Numbered from the stretch's first letter, positions 16,896 through 26,008 are shown. The stretch is 64,000 nt of DNA from RPQJ01 sp963726665 (GCA_963726665.1 CAVSDW010000013.1:78924-142923); one strand, 5' to 3'. Notes: generated from the sequence alone by a model not told the origin. Numbers and translations are program-made.

Positions 16896-19351
16896 CCCCT
16901 GCGGGTCCGGCCTGTTTTCACTGCAGCGAGCCGATTCCCGCTGGGTTCGTCCTGCGCGCCCGGATCGACGGGCGTGACGAACCCGTCTGTTGCCACGGTT
17001 GCCGCGCGGTCGCCGAATTCATCGCAGGCGCCGGGCTCGGCGACTACTACCGCTATCGCGATTCCGCCGCTGCACGCGCCGACGAGGCGCCGCGGCCTGA
17101 CCGGTGGTCGGCCTATGACCGCCCCGAGCTCGTGGAGCGCCTGACCGCTGCCGAGCCCGGGGGCGCGCGGTCGATGACGGTGCTGCTCGAGGGCCTGCGC
17201 TGTTCGGCCTGCAGCTGGCTCGCCGACAAGGCCTTACGCCAGCAGCGTGGCCTGCTCGAGGTGAGCGTCAACCCGGCGACGGCCCGCGCGCGACTCACCT
17301 GGGATCCCGCCGTAGCGCGCCTCGGTGACCTGCTGCGCGTGCTCGAGCACGTCGGCCTGCGTCCTCATCCCCTGGCCGGAGACGCGGCCGGCCAGCTCGC
17401 CATCCTCGAGCGCCGCACGGCGCTCAAGCGGCTCGCGGTCGCGGGCTTCGGCATGATGCAGGTGATGATGTTTGCCGTGCCGCTGTACATCGGGAAGTCG
17501 TCGGGCATGGACCCGGGCATCCGCGAGCTGCTGCGGCTGGTGAGCATGCTGGTCTCGGTGCCGGTCGCGCTCTACGCGGGCTGGCCCTTCTACCAGGGCG
17601 CCTGGCAGGCACTGCGCTCGCGCGGCATCAGCATGGACGTGCCCGTGAGCATCGGCATCGTGCTCGCCTTCGTCGCGAGCGTGTGGAACGCGCTGCGCGG
17701 GCACGGCGAAGTCTATTTCGACTCGGTGACCATGTTCGTGTTCTTTCTCGCGCTCGGCCGCTACGTGGAGATGATCGCCCGCCACCGATCCGGAAGCGTG
17801 GCCGATGCGCTCGCGCGACTCGCCCCGGTCACCGCGCGGCGACTGCGCGAGGGCGTGGTCGAAGACGTGCAGTCCGCCGAACTCGAGCCCGGCGACGAGA
17901 TCATCGTGCGCACCGGCGAAGTGCTGGCCGCCGACGGGATCGTCGCCGAGGGCACCGGGCGCGTGGATGAGTCCATGCTGACCGGCGAGTCCACGGCCGT
18001 CGCGAAGGACGCCGGCGCGCGCGTGCACGCCGGCACGCAGAATCTCGGCGCGCCGCTGCGCGTACGCGTCTCGGCGGTCGCGGACCGGACCGTGCTCGCG
18101 GGCATCGTCGCGTTGCTCGAGCGCGCGCAGGCCGAACGCCCCCGCCTCGCGCGCGCCGCCGACCGCGCGGCGGCGTGGTTCCTCGGTCGCATCCTGATTG
18201 GCGCCGCCGTCGTTTTTGCGGCCTGGTGGTTCGTGGACCCGTCGCGCGCGTTTTCCGCGACACTCGCGGTGCTGGTCGTGACCTGTCCCTGTGCGCTGTC
18301 GCTCGCGATGCCCGCCGCCATTGCCGCGGCCACCTCCAGCCTCGCGCGTCGCGGCGTGCTGGTGGCCCACTCCGACGCGCTCGAGACATTGGCGAAGGCG
18401 GACCACGTGCTGTGGGACAAGACCGGGACGCTCACCCGTGGCCTGATCCGGATCGAGGAGATCCGCCCGCTCACGGGTCTCACCGGGCCCGAGTGCCTCG
18501 AGCTCGCGGCCGCGCTGGAGCGCATGTCCGAGCACCCGATCGCGCGCGCCTTCATCGAACCGGGCGCAGCGACTGCGGACGCGACCGAGGTCGAAGTCCA
18601 TGCCGGGCTCGGCGTCGAGGGAACGGTCCGCGGCCAGAGGCTGCGTGTCGGCCGCCCCGCGTTCGCAGGGGGGCTCGCGCCCGCGCAGGCGGCAGGCCAC
18701 GGGTTCGACGGCGAGAGCTGGGTCTGCCTCGGCGACTCGAACGGACTCGTCGCCGCCTTCCGGCTGACCGACCAGCTGCGGGCCGAAGCCGTCGAGTGCG
18801 TTGCGGATCTCCGACGGCTCGGTCTCGATTCGGAGATCGTGAGCGGTGACGACGAGACTGCCGTCGCGCGCATCGCGGCGCTGGGAGGCATCGAGCGGCA
18901 CACCGCGCGGCTCGAGCCGGAAGGGAAGCTCGAGCGCGTCAAGGTACTGCAGTCGGCCGGCGCAGTGGTCGTCGCGGTCGGCGACGGGATCAACGACGCG
19001 CCGTTGCTGCGCGGCGCGGATGTCGCCATCGCCATGGGACGCGGCTCGGCACTCGCGCAGACGAGCGCCGACCTGATCCTCGTGCGCGACTCGCTGGAGG
19101 AGATTCCGCACGCGGTTCGCATCGCACGACGCACGCAACGCGTGGTCCGGCAGAACCTCGCCTGGGCGATTGCATACAACCTCGCTGCGCTGCCGCTCGC
19201 CGCATTCGGGCTCGTCCCGCCCTGGCTCGCGGCGATCGGGATGTCGCTGAGTTCCGTCGCAGTGGTGCTGAATGCGATGCGCCTGTCACGCGACCCGGAA
19301 CGAGGCCGGGGCCCGGGCTGGGCGCTGCGCTCGCCGGCCGAGGCGACCTGA
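16892..19351 (+). CDS. ccoI: copper-translocating P-type ATPase CcoI/FixI
   Basis: This 819-residue protein has an N-terminal cysteine module (CFHCSEPIP and VCCHGCRAVAEFI) and a heavy-metal-associated domain with GLRCSACSWLADKAL. P1B-ATPase features follow: the helical bundle, TGES (MLTGESTAV), the transport motif CPCALS, DKTGTLTRG with the phosphorylated Asp, EHPIARAF, and GDGINDAPLLRGAD. It exports Cu(I) to the periplasm for insertion into CcoN. Length and N-terminal Cys module match FixI. Confidence 0.96.
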   Translation: MTPAGPACFHCSEPIPAGFVLRARIDGRDEPVCCHGCRAVAEFIAGAGLGDYYRYRDSAAARADEAPRPDRWSAYDRPELVERLTAAEPGGARSMTVLLEGLRCSACSWLADKALRQQRGLLEVSVNPATARARLTWDPAVARLGDLLRVLEHVGLRPHPLAGDAAGQLAILERRTALKRLAVAGFGMMQVMMFAVPLYIGKSSGMDPGIRELLRLVSMLVSVPVALYAGWPFYQGAWQALRSRGISMDVPVSIGIVLAFVASVWNALRGHGEVYFDSVTMFVFFLALGRYVEMIARHRSGSVADALARLAPVTARRLREGVVEDVQSAELEPGDEIIVRTGEVLAADGIVAEGTGRVDESMLTGESTAVAKDAGARVHAGTQNLGAPLRVRVSAVADRTVLAGIVALLERAQAERPRLARAADRAAAWFLGRILIGAAVVFAAWWFVDPSRAFSATLAVLVVTCPCALSLAMPAAIAAATSSLARRGVLVAHSDALETLAKADHVLWDKTGTLTRGLIRIEEIRPLTGLTGPECLELAAALERMSEHPIARAFIEPGAATADATEVEVHAGLGVEGTVRGQRLRVGRPAFAGGLAPAQAAGHGFDGESWVCLGDSNGLVAAFRLTDQLRAEAVECVADLRRLGLDSEIVSGDDETAVARIAALGGIERHTARLEPEGKLERVKVLQSAGAVVVAVGDGINDAPLLRGADVAIAMGRGSALAQTSADLILVRDSLEEIPHAVRIARRTQRVVRQNLAWAIAYNLAALPLAAFGLVPPWLAAIGMSLSSVAVVLNAMRLSRDPERGRGPGWALRSPAEAT

Positions 19352-19352
19352 C

Positions 19353-19550
19353 GTGGGCATCGTCTACGTTCTCATTCCGCTCGGGCTGGTGCTGGTCGGC
19401 ATCGGCCTCTGGGCGTTCTTCTGGGCGGTGGGCAGCGGACAGTTCGACGACCTCGACAGCCCCGGCTGGTCGGTGCTGTCGGACGACGGCGGCGCGAAAC
19501 AGGAGCGCCTCCCCGGACCGCCTGAACCGGAAGCTGAAAAACGGGAGTGA
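19353..19550 (+). CDS. ccoS: cbb3 oxidase maturation protein CcoS
   Basis: This 65-residue protein starts at GTG 19353, just after the ccoI stop. It has a single membrane helix (IVYVLIPLGLVLVGIGLWAF) followed by FFWAVGSGQFDDLDSPGW, the diagnostic CcoS motif. It is required for heme and copper insertion into CcoN. The acidic C-terminal tail is lineage-specific. Confidence 0.93.
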   Translation: MGIVYVLIPLGLVLVGIGLWAFFWAVGSGQFDDLDSPGWSVLSDDGGAKQERLPGPPEPEAEKRE

Positions 19551-19552
19551 AC

Positions 19553-20314
19553 ATGGAGCCGACGACGCTGGACCTTGGTGCCGCGCTGGTCGCGGGGCTT
19601 GCCGCGAGCGGCCACTGCGCAGCGATGTGCGGCGGCATCGCGGGGGCGCTGGCGATGCGCGACCGCGAGGCCGGCAGCGGAAGGCGGCTCGCCAACGTGC
19701 TCGCCTACAACCTGTCGCGCGTCACGAGCTACAGCGCGGCCGGCGCGGTCGCGGGACTGCTCGGCGGCGCACTGCTGCGTGCGATCGACGTCGGCGCGCT
19801 CTCCCTCGCGTTCCGCGTGCTGTCCGGACTGATCATGCTGGCTGCGGCGGGTCGCCTGCTCTTCGGGTGGCGCCTGCTCGACCCTCTGGAAGCGGCGGGC
19901 TCGGGGCTCTGGCGGCGCATCGCTCCCATGGCCGGACGGCAGCGCGGCACAGGCGGCGTGCGCGCCGCGATCGGGCTCGGTCTCGCCTGGGGCTGGCTGC
20001 CCTGCGGAATGACCTATTCGATGCTGCTGCTCGCCGCGACCACGGCGAGCGCCCCGCTCGGCGCGGCCGTGATGCTCGCCTTCGGCGTGGGCACGCTGCC
20101 GTCCATGGTGACGGCCGGCGTCGCATTCGACCGCGTGGCCCGGCTGCTCTCGACGCACCTGTCGCTCAAGCGTGTCGCCGGGACTCTATTGCTGCTGTTC
20201 GGCCTCTGGACAGCCGGATTCGCGATTTACCAGCGGACGGGCGGCGCGGCTGGCCATGCGCACCACATGCCGACGGACGCGCCGGCGGGGCATGAGCACC
20301 ACCACCAGGAATGA
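19553..20314 (+). CDS. sulfite exporter TauE/SafE-family membrane protein
   Basis: This 253-residue protein starts at ATG 19553 with GGGAG five bases upstream; a GTG at 19547 overlapping the ccoS stop is possible. It has six predicted helices, the motif ASGHCAAMCGGIAGALAM near the start and LGLAWGWLPCGMTYSML in the middle, both typical of the SafE (DsbD-like) branch found after ccoS. The tail is His-rich (GHAHHMPTDAPAGHEHHH) and could bind copper. A role in copper or thiol supply to cbb3 is likely; the transported species is not known. Confidence 0.88.
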   Translation: MEPTTLDLGAALVAGLAASGHCAAMCGGIAGALAMRDREAGSGRRLANVLAYNLSRVTSYSAAGAVAGLLGGALLRAIDVGALSLAFRVLSGLIMLAAAGRLLFGWRLLDPLEAAGSGLWRRIAPMAGRQRGTGGVRAAIGLGLAWGWLPCGMTYSMLLLAATTASAPLGAAVMLAFGVGTLPSMVTAGVAFDRVARLLSTHLSLKRVAGTLLLLFGLWTAGFAIYQRTGGAAGHAHHMPTDAPAGHEHHHQE

Positions 20315-20316
20315 GG

Positions 20317-20402
20317 AAGCGGATAGTGACTGGCGGATAGCGGATAGTCAGGAAAGCGCGACTCCCTTCTGACTATCCGCTATCCGCCAGTCACTGTCCG
20401 CT
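20317..20402. repeat. palindromic intergenic repeat, copy 2 (GCGGATAGTGACT family)
   Basis: The left arm (20317-20351) and right arm (20369-20402) are near-perfect inverse complements around a 17 bp loop. They share words such as GCGGATAGTGACT and GGATAGCGGATAG with the copy at 603-717. The element sits 3 bp after the SafE-family stop and between convergent genes. As RNA it would form a very stable hairpin and may help end transcription. Confidence 0.85.
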
Positions 20403-20458
20403 CACTTCCGCCGGTCGGGGCACGGACCCAGCCGCGCCCCGGTGGCCCGCGCTTCGAG

Positions 20459-20896
20459 CTACTGAATCGTAATCGCCAGCGGGCTCTTCTTCGGCACGTC
20501 CACTTTCGGCATGTGGACCACCAGTACTCCGTCCTTGGCCTCAGCCTTGATGAGCTTCGGATCGACATCGTCCGGAAGCATGAAGCTGCGCTCGAATGCG
20601 CCGTAATACCTCTCGGTCCGATGCACCTTCTCGCCCTTTACTTCCTTCTCGACCTTGCGCTCGCCCTTCACGGTGAGCAGGCCCTCGTCGAAGAGGATCT
20701 TCACGTCCTCCTTCTTCACCTCCGGCAGGTCGATCTTGATCAGGTATTCCTTCTCATGCTCGACGACGTCCGTCAGCGGCATGAACTCCAGCATCCCTTC
20801 GATGGGACGGGTCGCAGGCATACGGCCGAAAAGCGGCGTGAAGCCCTTGAAGATCTCGTCCATCTCGCGGAAGGGTTCCCAGCGTGTAAGTCTCAT
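20459..20896 (-). CDS. Hsp20/alpha-crystallin small heat shock protein
   Basis: This 145-residue protein starts MRLTRWEPFREMDEIFKGF. It has the alpha-crystallin domain (about 40-135) with EYLIKIDLPEVKKEDVKI and the GVLVVHMPK strand, and ends with an I-x-I type tail (LAITIQ) used in oligomerisation. It is a holdase chaperone. It is divergent from fixL across 181 bp and may belong to the same low-oxygen response. Confidence 0.95.
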   Translation of the reverse strand: MRLTRWEPFREMDEIFKGFTPLFGRMPATRPIEGMLEFMPLTDVVEHEKEYLIKIDLPEVKKEDVKILFDEGLLTVKGERKVEKEVKGEKVHRTERYYGAFERSFMLPDDVDPKLIKAEAKDGVLVVHMPKVDVPKKSPLAITIQ

Positions 20897-21077
20897 GGCT
20901 CCCTCCTCGGGTCACATGGAAAACGGTTTGCGGCCGTGGCCCGCCGGGCCGCAACCCATTGTCCGTCTGCAGGCTGGAGGGGGGAATTCGGAGCCGTGCG
21001 TAGCCGCGCTCCTGTAATACCTAGTGCCGCGCCCCTGCATCACTTAGGATTGGGTGTCCCGGACTCAGTCCAGACCG

Positions 21078-22637
21078 ATGAATCACCGACACACGCCACA
21101 ACGAGCCGATGAAAGGCGGCCTGGCCGCAGCAGCGACCGGGAATTCCGCGCGCTGCTCGACGCGGCGGTGGACGCGATCGTCGTGATCGACCACCTCGGG
21201 ACCGTCGAGGAGTTCAGCCTCGCGGCCGAACGCATGTTCGGGTACTCCGCCGAGGAGGTGATCGGGCACAACGTGAAGCTGCTCATGCCCGAGCCGTACC
21301 GCAGCGCCCACGACGGTTACCTCGCCCGGTACCTGGAGACTGGCTACACGCAGATCATCGGCGTGGGGCGCGAGATCGTGTCACGGCGGAAGGACGGATC
21401 GACGTTCCCCTGCGAACTCGCGGTGGGCCGCATTCTGGATGCCGAGCCGCCGCGCTACGTCGGCTTCATCCGCGACCTGACCCTGCACAAGGCGGCCGGA
21501 GAGCAACTGAAGCGCAGCGAGGCCGAGCTGCGGCTGGCCCAGGCCCTCGCCAACCTCGGCAACTACGTCGTGCACCCGCGCGGCGACGGGCCGGACTACT
21601 TCTCGGCGCAGCTCTACCGCATCCTCGACGTGCCTGTTGACGGTCCGAACGTGACGCGCGAGGAGTTCTTCGAGCGCTGGGTGCATCCCGCCGACCGCGC
21701 CCGCGTGCTCGAGGCGTTCCATCGACTCGACGCCGGCAAACCGTCGCTCGACATCGAGTACCAGGTGGTCCTTCGCGACGGGCGCACCCGGCACCTGCAC
21801 CACATCGCGCAGGCCGTGCTTGAGGACGACGGCCGGGTCCTCAAGCACGTCGGCACCATCCACGACATCACCGACCGGCGCCACGCCGAGGACGACGCGC
21901 GGCAGCTGCAGGACCGCCTGACCCACTTCAGCCGGCTTTCCACCATGGGCGAGATGGCCGCCGGCCTCGCGCACGAGATCAACCAGCCGCTCTCCGCCAT
22001 CGCGACCTACTCGCAGGCCTGCCAGCGCCTGCTCCGCCAGCCGGAGCCCGACATCCAGGACGTCATCAGCGCCCTGGAGCAGGTCAACGCACAGGCCCTG
22101 CGCGCCGGCGAGGTGATCCGCAGGCTGCGCAACTTCGTGAAGAACCGAGAGGTCAAGCGCGAGTGGGTGGACTGCGGGCGCCTGCTCGACGACCTGCGCA
22201 CGCTCGCCGAGACCGACGCGCGCCTGCACAACGTGCAGCTGCGGATCGAAGCCGAGGACGGCCTCCCGGCAGTGCACGCCGACCCGATCCAGCTGCAGCA
22301 GGTCGTGCTCAACCTCGTGCGCAACGCGATCGACGCCATGGCCGAGTGCCCGGAGGATCGCCGCGACATCGTGCTCATGGCCCGCCGCGAGGGCGAGGGC
22401 GAAATCCAGGTCACGGTCGCAGACCAGGGAAGCGGCCTGGCGCCCGGTGCGGCAGAGCACCTCTTCAACCCGTTCTTCACCACCAAGGCGAGCGGCACGG
22501 GGCTCGGGCTCGCCATCAGCCATTCGATCATCCGGGCCCATGGCGGGCGCCTGTGGCACACTTCGAACGGGCCGTTCGGCACGTGCTTTCATTTCACGCT
22601 GCCGGCCTCGCCGGCGACGAAAGGGGATGACCAGTGA
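21078..22637 (+). CDS. fixL: oxygen-sensing PAS histidine kinase FixL
   Basis: This 519-residue soluble kinase starts at ATG 21078; an in-frame GTG at 21054 is possible. The first PAS (about 20-140) is FixL-like: PEPYRSAHDGYLARY places the proximal heme His at 78, and IIGVGRE places the ligand-sensing Arg at 98. The spacing of 20 equals that of H200 and R220 in Bradyrhizobium FixL, and Arg84 matches R206. A second PAS (about 150-268) follows, then HisKA with catalytic His299 (GLAHEINQPLSAI) and an HATPase with NLVRNAID and GTGLGLAIS. Its stop overlaps the fixJ GTG. No membrane segment is present. It likely controls the nearby cco genes. Confidence 0.93.
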   Translation: MNHRHTPQRADERRPGRSSDREFRALLDAAVDAIVVIDHLGTVEEFSLAAERMFGYSAEEVIGHNVKLLMPEPYRSAHDGYLARYLETGYTQIIGVGREIVSRRKDGSTFPCELAVGRILDAEPPRYVGFIRDLTLHKAAGEQLKRSEAELRLAQALANLGNYVVHPRGDGPDYFSAQLYRILDVPVDGPNVTREEFFERWVHPADRARVLEAFHRLDAGKPSLDIEYQVVLRDGRTRHLHHIAQAVLEDDGRVLKHVGTIHDITDRRHAEDDARQLQDRLTHFSRLSTMGEMAAGLAHEINQPLSAIATYSQACQRLLRQPEPDIQDVISALEQVNAQALRAGEVIRRLRNFVKNREVKREWVDCGRLLDDLRTLAETDARLHNVQLRIEAEDGLPAVHADPIQLQQVVLNLVRNAIDAMAECPEDRRDIVLMARREGEGEIQVTVADQGSGLAPGAAEHLFNPFFTTKASGTGLGLAISHSIIRAHGGRLWHTSNGPFGTCFHFTLPASPATKGDDQ

Positions 22638-23257
22638 TCAAGGAAATCAAACCCACGGTCTTCGTGGTGGACGACGATGCCGCGGTGCGCGATTCGCTGC
22701 GGATGCTCCTCAAGTCGGTCGGGCTCCCGGTCGAGGTGTTCGAGTCCGGGCAGGAATTCCTGGATGCCGACCGCGACGACCGGCCGGGCTGCCTGGTCCT
22801 CGACATCCGCATGCCGGGAATGAGCGGCCTCGAGCTGCAGATCAAGCTGAACGAGCGGCACTCGATCCTGCCCATCATCTTCATCACCGGGCACGGCGAC
22901 GTGCCGATGGCGGTCGAGGCCATGCAGGCGGGCGCGGTGGATTTCATCCAGAAGCCCTTCCGTGACCAGGACCTGCTCGACCGCATCAACCAGGCGCTCG
23001 ACAAGGACGCGGGCAGCCGGCGGATGCTGGCCGAGCGCAACATGATCCGGAAGCGCCTCGAGTCGCTCACGCCGCGCGAGCGCGAGGTTCTCGACCTCGT
23101 CGTCGCGGGCAAGGCGAACAAGGTCATCGCCGGGGACCTGAACCTGAGCCAGCGCACGGTCGAAATCCATCGTGCGCGCGTCATGGAGAAGATGGAGGCG
23201 CACTCGCTCGCCCACCTGGTCCGCATGGTGCTCGAAGTCGAGCGAAACGACGAATGA
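22634..23257 (+). CDS. fixJ: LuxR-type response regulator FixJ
   Basis: This 207-residue regulator starts at GTG 22634, overlapping the fixL stop. The receiver domain has the acidic VVDDD cluster (11-15), phospho-acceptor Asp57 (LVLDIRMPGMSG), Thr (FITGHGDVPMAVEAM) and Lys (FIQKPF). A C-terminal LuxR/GerE helix-turn-helix (LTPREREVLDLVVAGKANK, then SQRTVEIHRARV) binds DNA. Phosphorylation by FixL under low oxygen would activate it. Confidence 0.95.
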   Translation: MIKEIKPTVFVVDDDAAVRDSLRMLLKSVGLPVEVFESGQEFLDADRDDRPGCLVLDIRMPGMSGLELQIKLNERHSILPIIFITGHGDVPMAVEAMQAGAVDFIQKPFRDQDLLDRINQALDKDAGSRRMLAERNMIRKRLESLTPREREVLDLVVAGKANKVIAGDLNLSQRTVEIHRARVMEKMEAHSLAHLVRMVLEVERNDE

Positions 23258-23438
23258 TCTACTGCGCCGCAGCACACTGCGGACGTCGCCTGAATTTAGG
23301 TATAAGCCCCGATTCTCCGAATTTTTGCCTGCGGGAAAACTGGGCCCCATGCGACCACAGATCGGCGCGCGGTTCGCCGCAACCGATCCTCCCTGCGGCC
23401 AGAATTGAACCGGCTCGACCTGTGGTCGCGCTTTACCT

Positions 23439-23849
23439 ATGGCAGAGAACAAGAACGCGCCGGACGCTCCGCCCCAGATCGGGGTCATCGACCCTGATCC
23501 GGTCGCCCGCAACGGGTTGCGTGCGCTCCTGCATCGAAACGGCGTCGACGTCTCCACGTTCGACAGCGCGGAGAGCTACCTGCTCGCCGCGAACGGCCGG
23601 AACCTGTCTTGCCTGATCGTGGACCTGCTGTTGCCCGGGATGTCAGGCCTGGAACTGCTGCGTCGCCTGCGCCGCGCAGGCAACGACGTGCCCGTGGTGC
23701 TGCTCGCCGACGAATCGGACGTGGCGACCGCCGTCGCGGCGATGCGCGAGGGCGCGACCGATTTCATCGAGAAGCCCTACATGGACGTCGCCGTGCTGAA
23801 GCAGGTGCAGAAGCTGATCCGGCGACCACCGTCCGCCGCACACGCCTGA
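23439..23849 (+). CDS. stand-alone receiver-domain protein, FixJ-like
   Basis: This 136-residue protein is a single REC domain with Asp18 and Asp20 (IDPDPVA), phospho-acceptor Asp62 (LIVDLLLPGMSG) and conserved Lys (FIEKPYMDV). It has no DNA-binding output. It lies 181 bp after fixJ and could accept phosphate from FixL as a sink or as a competing branch, comparable in concept to FixT-like modulators. That role is inference. Confidence 0.88.
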   Translation: MAENKNAPDAPPQIGVIDPDPVARNGLRALLHRNGVDVSTFDSAESYLLAANGRNLSCLIVDLLLPGMSGLELLRRLRRAGNDVPVVLLADESDVATAVAAMREGATDFIEKPYMDVAVLKQVQKLIRRPPSAAHA

Positions 23850-23850
23850 C

Positions 23851-24879
23851 GTGAGCGGCCTCGAAAGCTGGCGCGAGGAAAAGCAGTCCGCCTGGCTCTA
23901 CCGGGAGCTTGCGGACTGCGAGCCTGACGTACGCATCGCGGAGCTCTTCCGTGCGCTCGCGACCGCCGCCGACGGACAGGCGGACACCTGGCGCGCAGAG
24001 TCCGGCGCGGAACCACCCCCGTTCAAGCCGTCGGCGCGCGCACGGATCACCGCAACCCTGGCGCGCGTGCTCGGACCCAGGCGCATCAAGCCCGCGCTCA
24101 TCGCGATGAAGGTGCGGGGCGTTTCGGCGTACGACTCAAGGTCCGCCACGCCCGGGCACCTGATGCCGACCTCGGTGTCCCAGGTGGGCATGCGGCACAA
24201 GGGCTACGGTGGCGGCAACCTGCGCGCGGCCGTGTTCGGCGTCAACGACGGCCTGGTGTCGAACGCGAGCCTGATCATGGGCGTGGCAGGCGCCGGCGCA
24301 AGCATCGGCGCAGTCGTCACCAGCGGCGTCGCGGGACTGCTCGCGGGTGCTTTGTCGATGGCCGCCGGCGAGTACATCTCGATGCGCTCGCAGCGCGAGA
24401 TGTTCGAGTACCAGATCGGGCTCGAGCGCGACGAGCTGAACGAGTACCCGGAAGAGGAAGCCGAGGAACTCGCGCTCATCTACGCTGCGCGCGGCATGGA
24501 CCTCGAGGAAGCGCGACGCATCACGCGCGAACTCGTGAAGAACCACGATGCCGCGCTCGACGCGCTCGCGCGCGAGGAACTCGGGCTCAACCCGGACGAC
24601 CTGGGCTCGCCCTGGGGCGCCGCCATCTTCTCGTTCCTCGCGTTCGCCACCGGCGCGTCCCTGCCGCTTGCGCCGTTCCTGCTCGGGCTGCCGCTCGCGA
24701 GCTCGGTGATACTTGCAGCTGCGATCGCGGGCGTTGCGCTGTTCGGCGTCGGGGCGGCGCTGTCGCTTTTCACCGGCAGGAACGCGTGGCTCGGCGGGCT
24801 GCGCATGGTCGCGATCGGCGGCGGTGCCGGCGCCCTCACCTGGTTCATCGGCAGCCTGCTCGGCGCCGCGATCAACTGA
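23851..24879 (+). CDS. VIT1/CCC1-family iron/manganese transporter with N-terminal ferritin-like region
   Basis: This 342-residue protein starts at GTG 23851, directly after the receiver gene. The N-terminal 70 residues (EEKQSAWLYRELADCEPD) resemble the ferritin/rubrerythrin-like helix pair seen in MbfA-type proteins, although the usual His ligands are not obvious. The membrane part has the family signature GGNLRAAVFGVNDGLVSNAS, a GALSMAAGEYISMRSQREM helix, a cytosolic Glu-rich metal-binding loop (about 195-250, EYPEEEAEELA) and three final helices. It likely exports or sequesters Fe(II)/Mn(II). Confidence 0.88.
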   Translation: MSGLESWREEKQSAWLYRELADCEPDVRIAELFRALATAADGQADTWRAESGAEPPPFKPSARARITATLARVLGPRRIKPALIAMKVRGVSAYDSRSATPGHLMPTSVSQVGMRHKGYGGGNLRAAVFGVNDGLVSNASLIMGVAGAGASIGAVVTSGVAGLLAGALSMAAGEYISMRSQREMFEYQIGLERDELNEYPEEEAEELALIYAARGMDLEEARRITRELVKNHDAALDALAREELGLNPDDLGSPWGAAIFSFLAFATGASLPLAPFLLGLPLASSVILAAAIAGVALFGVGAALSLFTGRNAWLGGLRMVAIGGGAGALTWFIGSLLGAAIN

Positions 24880-24888
24880 TCGCCGGCG

Positions 24889-25857
24889 TCACTCGGCGCG
24901 CGGATCGAACGGCAGCTCGCGCTTCATCTGCTCGAAGAACTCCCGGGCCCGCGGGCTGTCGGGCGGCAGGACGATCTCGAGGACCACGTACTGGTCACCC
25001 GGCGTGGGCCCCGGCAGGCCGCGACCACGCAGGCGCAGCCTCTGGCCCGCGCGTGCGCCGGCCGGAAGCTTCATGTCCACGGAGCCACCGAGGGTGGGTA
25101 CCGACACCGTTTCGCCGAGCGCTGCTTCCCATGGCGCGACCGGCAGTGTCGCGGTGATGTCCCGGCCCTCGACCCGGAAGCGCGGATGGGCGCGGAATCC
25201 GATCTCGAGCAGAAGGTTGCCCGGCGGGCCGCCGCCGGTGCCGGGGCTGCCCTGCCCTGCGAGCCGGATCTGCTGGCCCTCGGTCACGCCGGCGGGAATC
25301 GTTACTCGCAGGGTTCGCGGCTTCACGACCACGTGGCCCTCGGGCGTGACTTCCGGCGAGCGCAGCTCGATGTCGCGAGCGCCGCCTCGATAGGCGTCCT
25401 CGAGATCGATCTCGACCCGCGCGACGTGATCCTGCCCCTGCGTTGCGAATCCGCGGCCCGCACGGCCCGGCCGACCGCCACCCGATGCCTGGCCGAATGG
25501 ACTGCGTTCGCCGAAGAGCTCCGAAAAGAAGTCGCTGAAGTCGCCCGCACCGGCACCCTGCCCGCGCCGGCCGCCCGGCCCGCGAGAGAACTCGAAGCCC
25601 TTGCCCCAATCCGGCGGCGGGCGGAAATCCTGGCCCTGGCGCCAGTCGGCGCCGAGCTGGTCGTAGGCCGCGCGCTTCTCGGCGTCCTTCAGGACCTCGT
25701 GCGCTTCCTGCAGTTCCTTGAACTTCTCCTCGGCGTCCTTTTCCTTGCTGACGTCGGGGTGGTACTTGCGCGCGAGTTTCCGGTACGAACGCTTGATGTC
25801 TTCCTGGCTGGCGTCGCGCGCCACGCCCATGACCTTGTAGTAATCCTTGTAGCGCAT
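24889..25857 (-). CDS. cbpA: DnaJ-class curved DNA-binding protein CbpA-like
   Basis: This 322-residue protein has an N-terminal J-domain (MRYKDYYKVMGVARDAS, with the HPD motif in RKYHPDVS), a Gly/Arg-rich linker (about 85-135) and the two C-terminal peptide-binding barrels (GQDHVARVEIDLEDAY, VTIPAGVTEGQQIRL). No zinc-finger cysteines are present, so it is the CbpA type rather than DnaJ. It is a DnaK co-chaperone and binds curved DNA. It is divergent from trxC. Confidence 0.93.
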   Translation of the reverse strand: MRYKDYYKVMGVARDASQEDIKRSYRKLARKYHPDVSKEKDAEEKFKELQEAHEVLKDAEKRAAYDQLGADWRQGQDFRPPPDWGKGFEFSRGPGGRRGQGAGAGDFSDFFSELFGERSPFGQASGGGRPGRAGRGFATQGQDHVARVEIDLEDAYRGGARDIELRSPEVTPEGHVVVKPRTLRVTIPAGVTEGQQIRLAGQGSPGTGGGPPGNLLLEIGFRAHPRFRVEGRDITATLPVAPWEAALGETVSVPTLGGSVDMKLPAGARAGQRLRLRGRGLPGPTPGDQYVVLEIVLPPDSPRAREFFEQMKRELPFDPRAE

Positions 25858-25960
25858 GGCTCTACTTTAGCGCCGAACATGGCGCCCGGATGGCCGTACT
25901 GGCCACTAGATGGTGACTCGCGCGGTGCCTGGCAAGGGGGTGGTGCCTTGGGCCGGGTCG

Positions 25961-26008
25961 GGGAGTCGCCCTGGGCGGGAGTTGCCCTGGGCGGGGGTTG
26001 TCCTGCGT
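25961..26008. repeat. short tandem repeat, three 16 bp units
   Basis: GGGAGTCGCCCTGGGC, GGGAGTTGCCCTGGGC and a degenerate GGGGGTTGTCCTGCGT stand head to tail between cbpA and trxC. The role is unknown. It could be slippage-prone or a regulatory array in the divergent promoter region. Confidence 0.7.
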
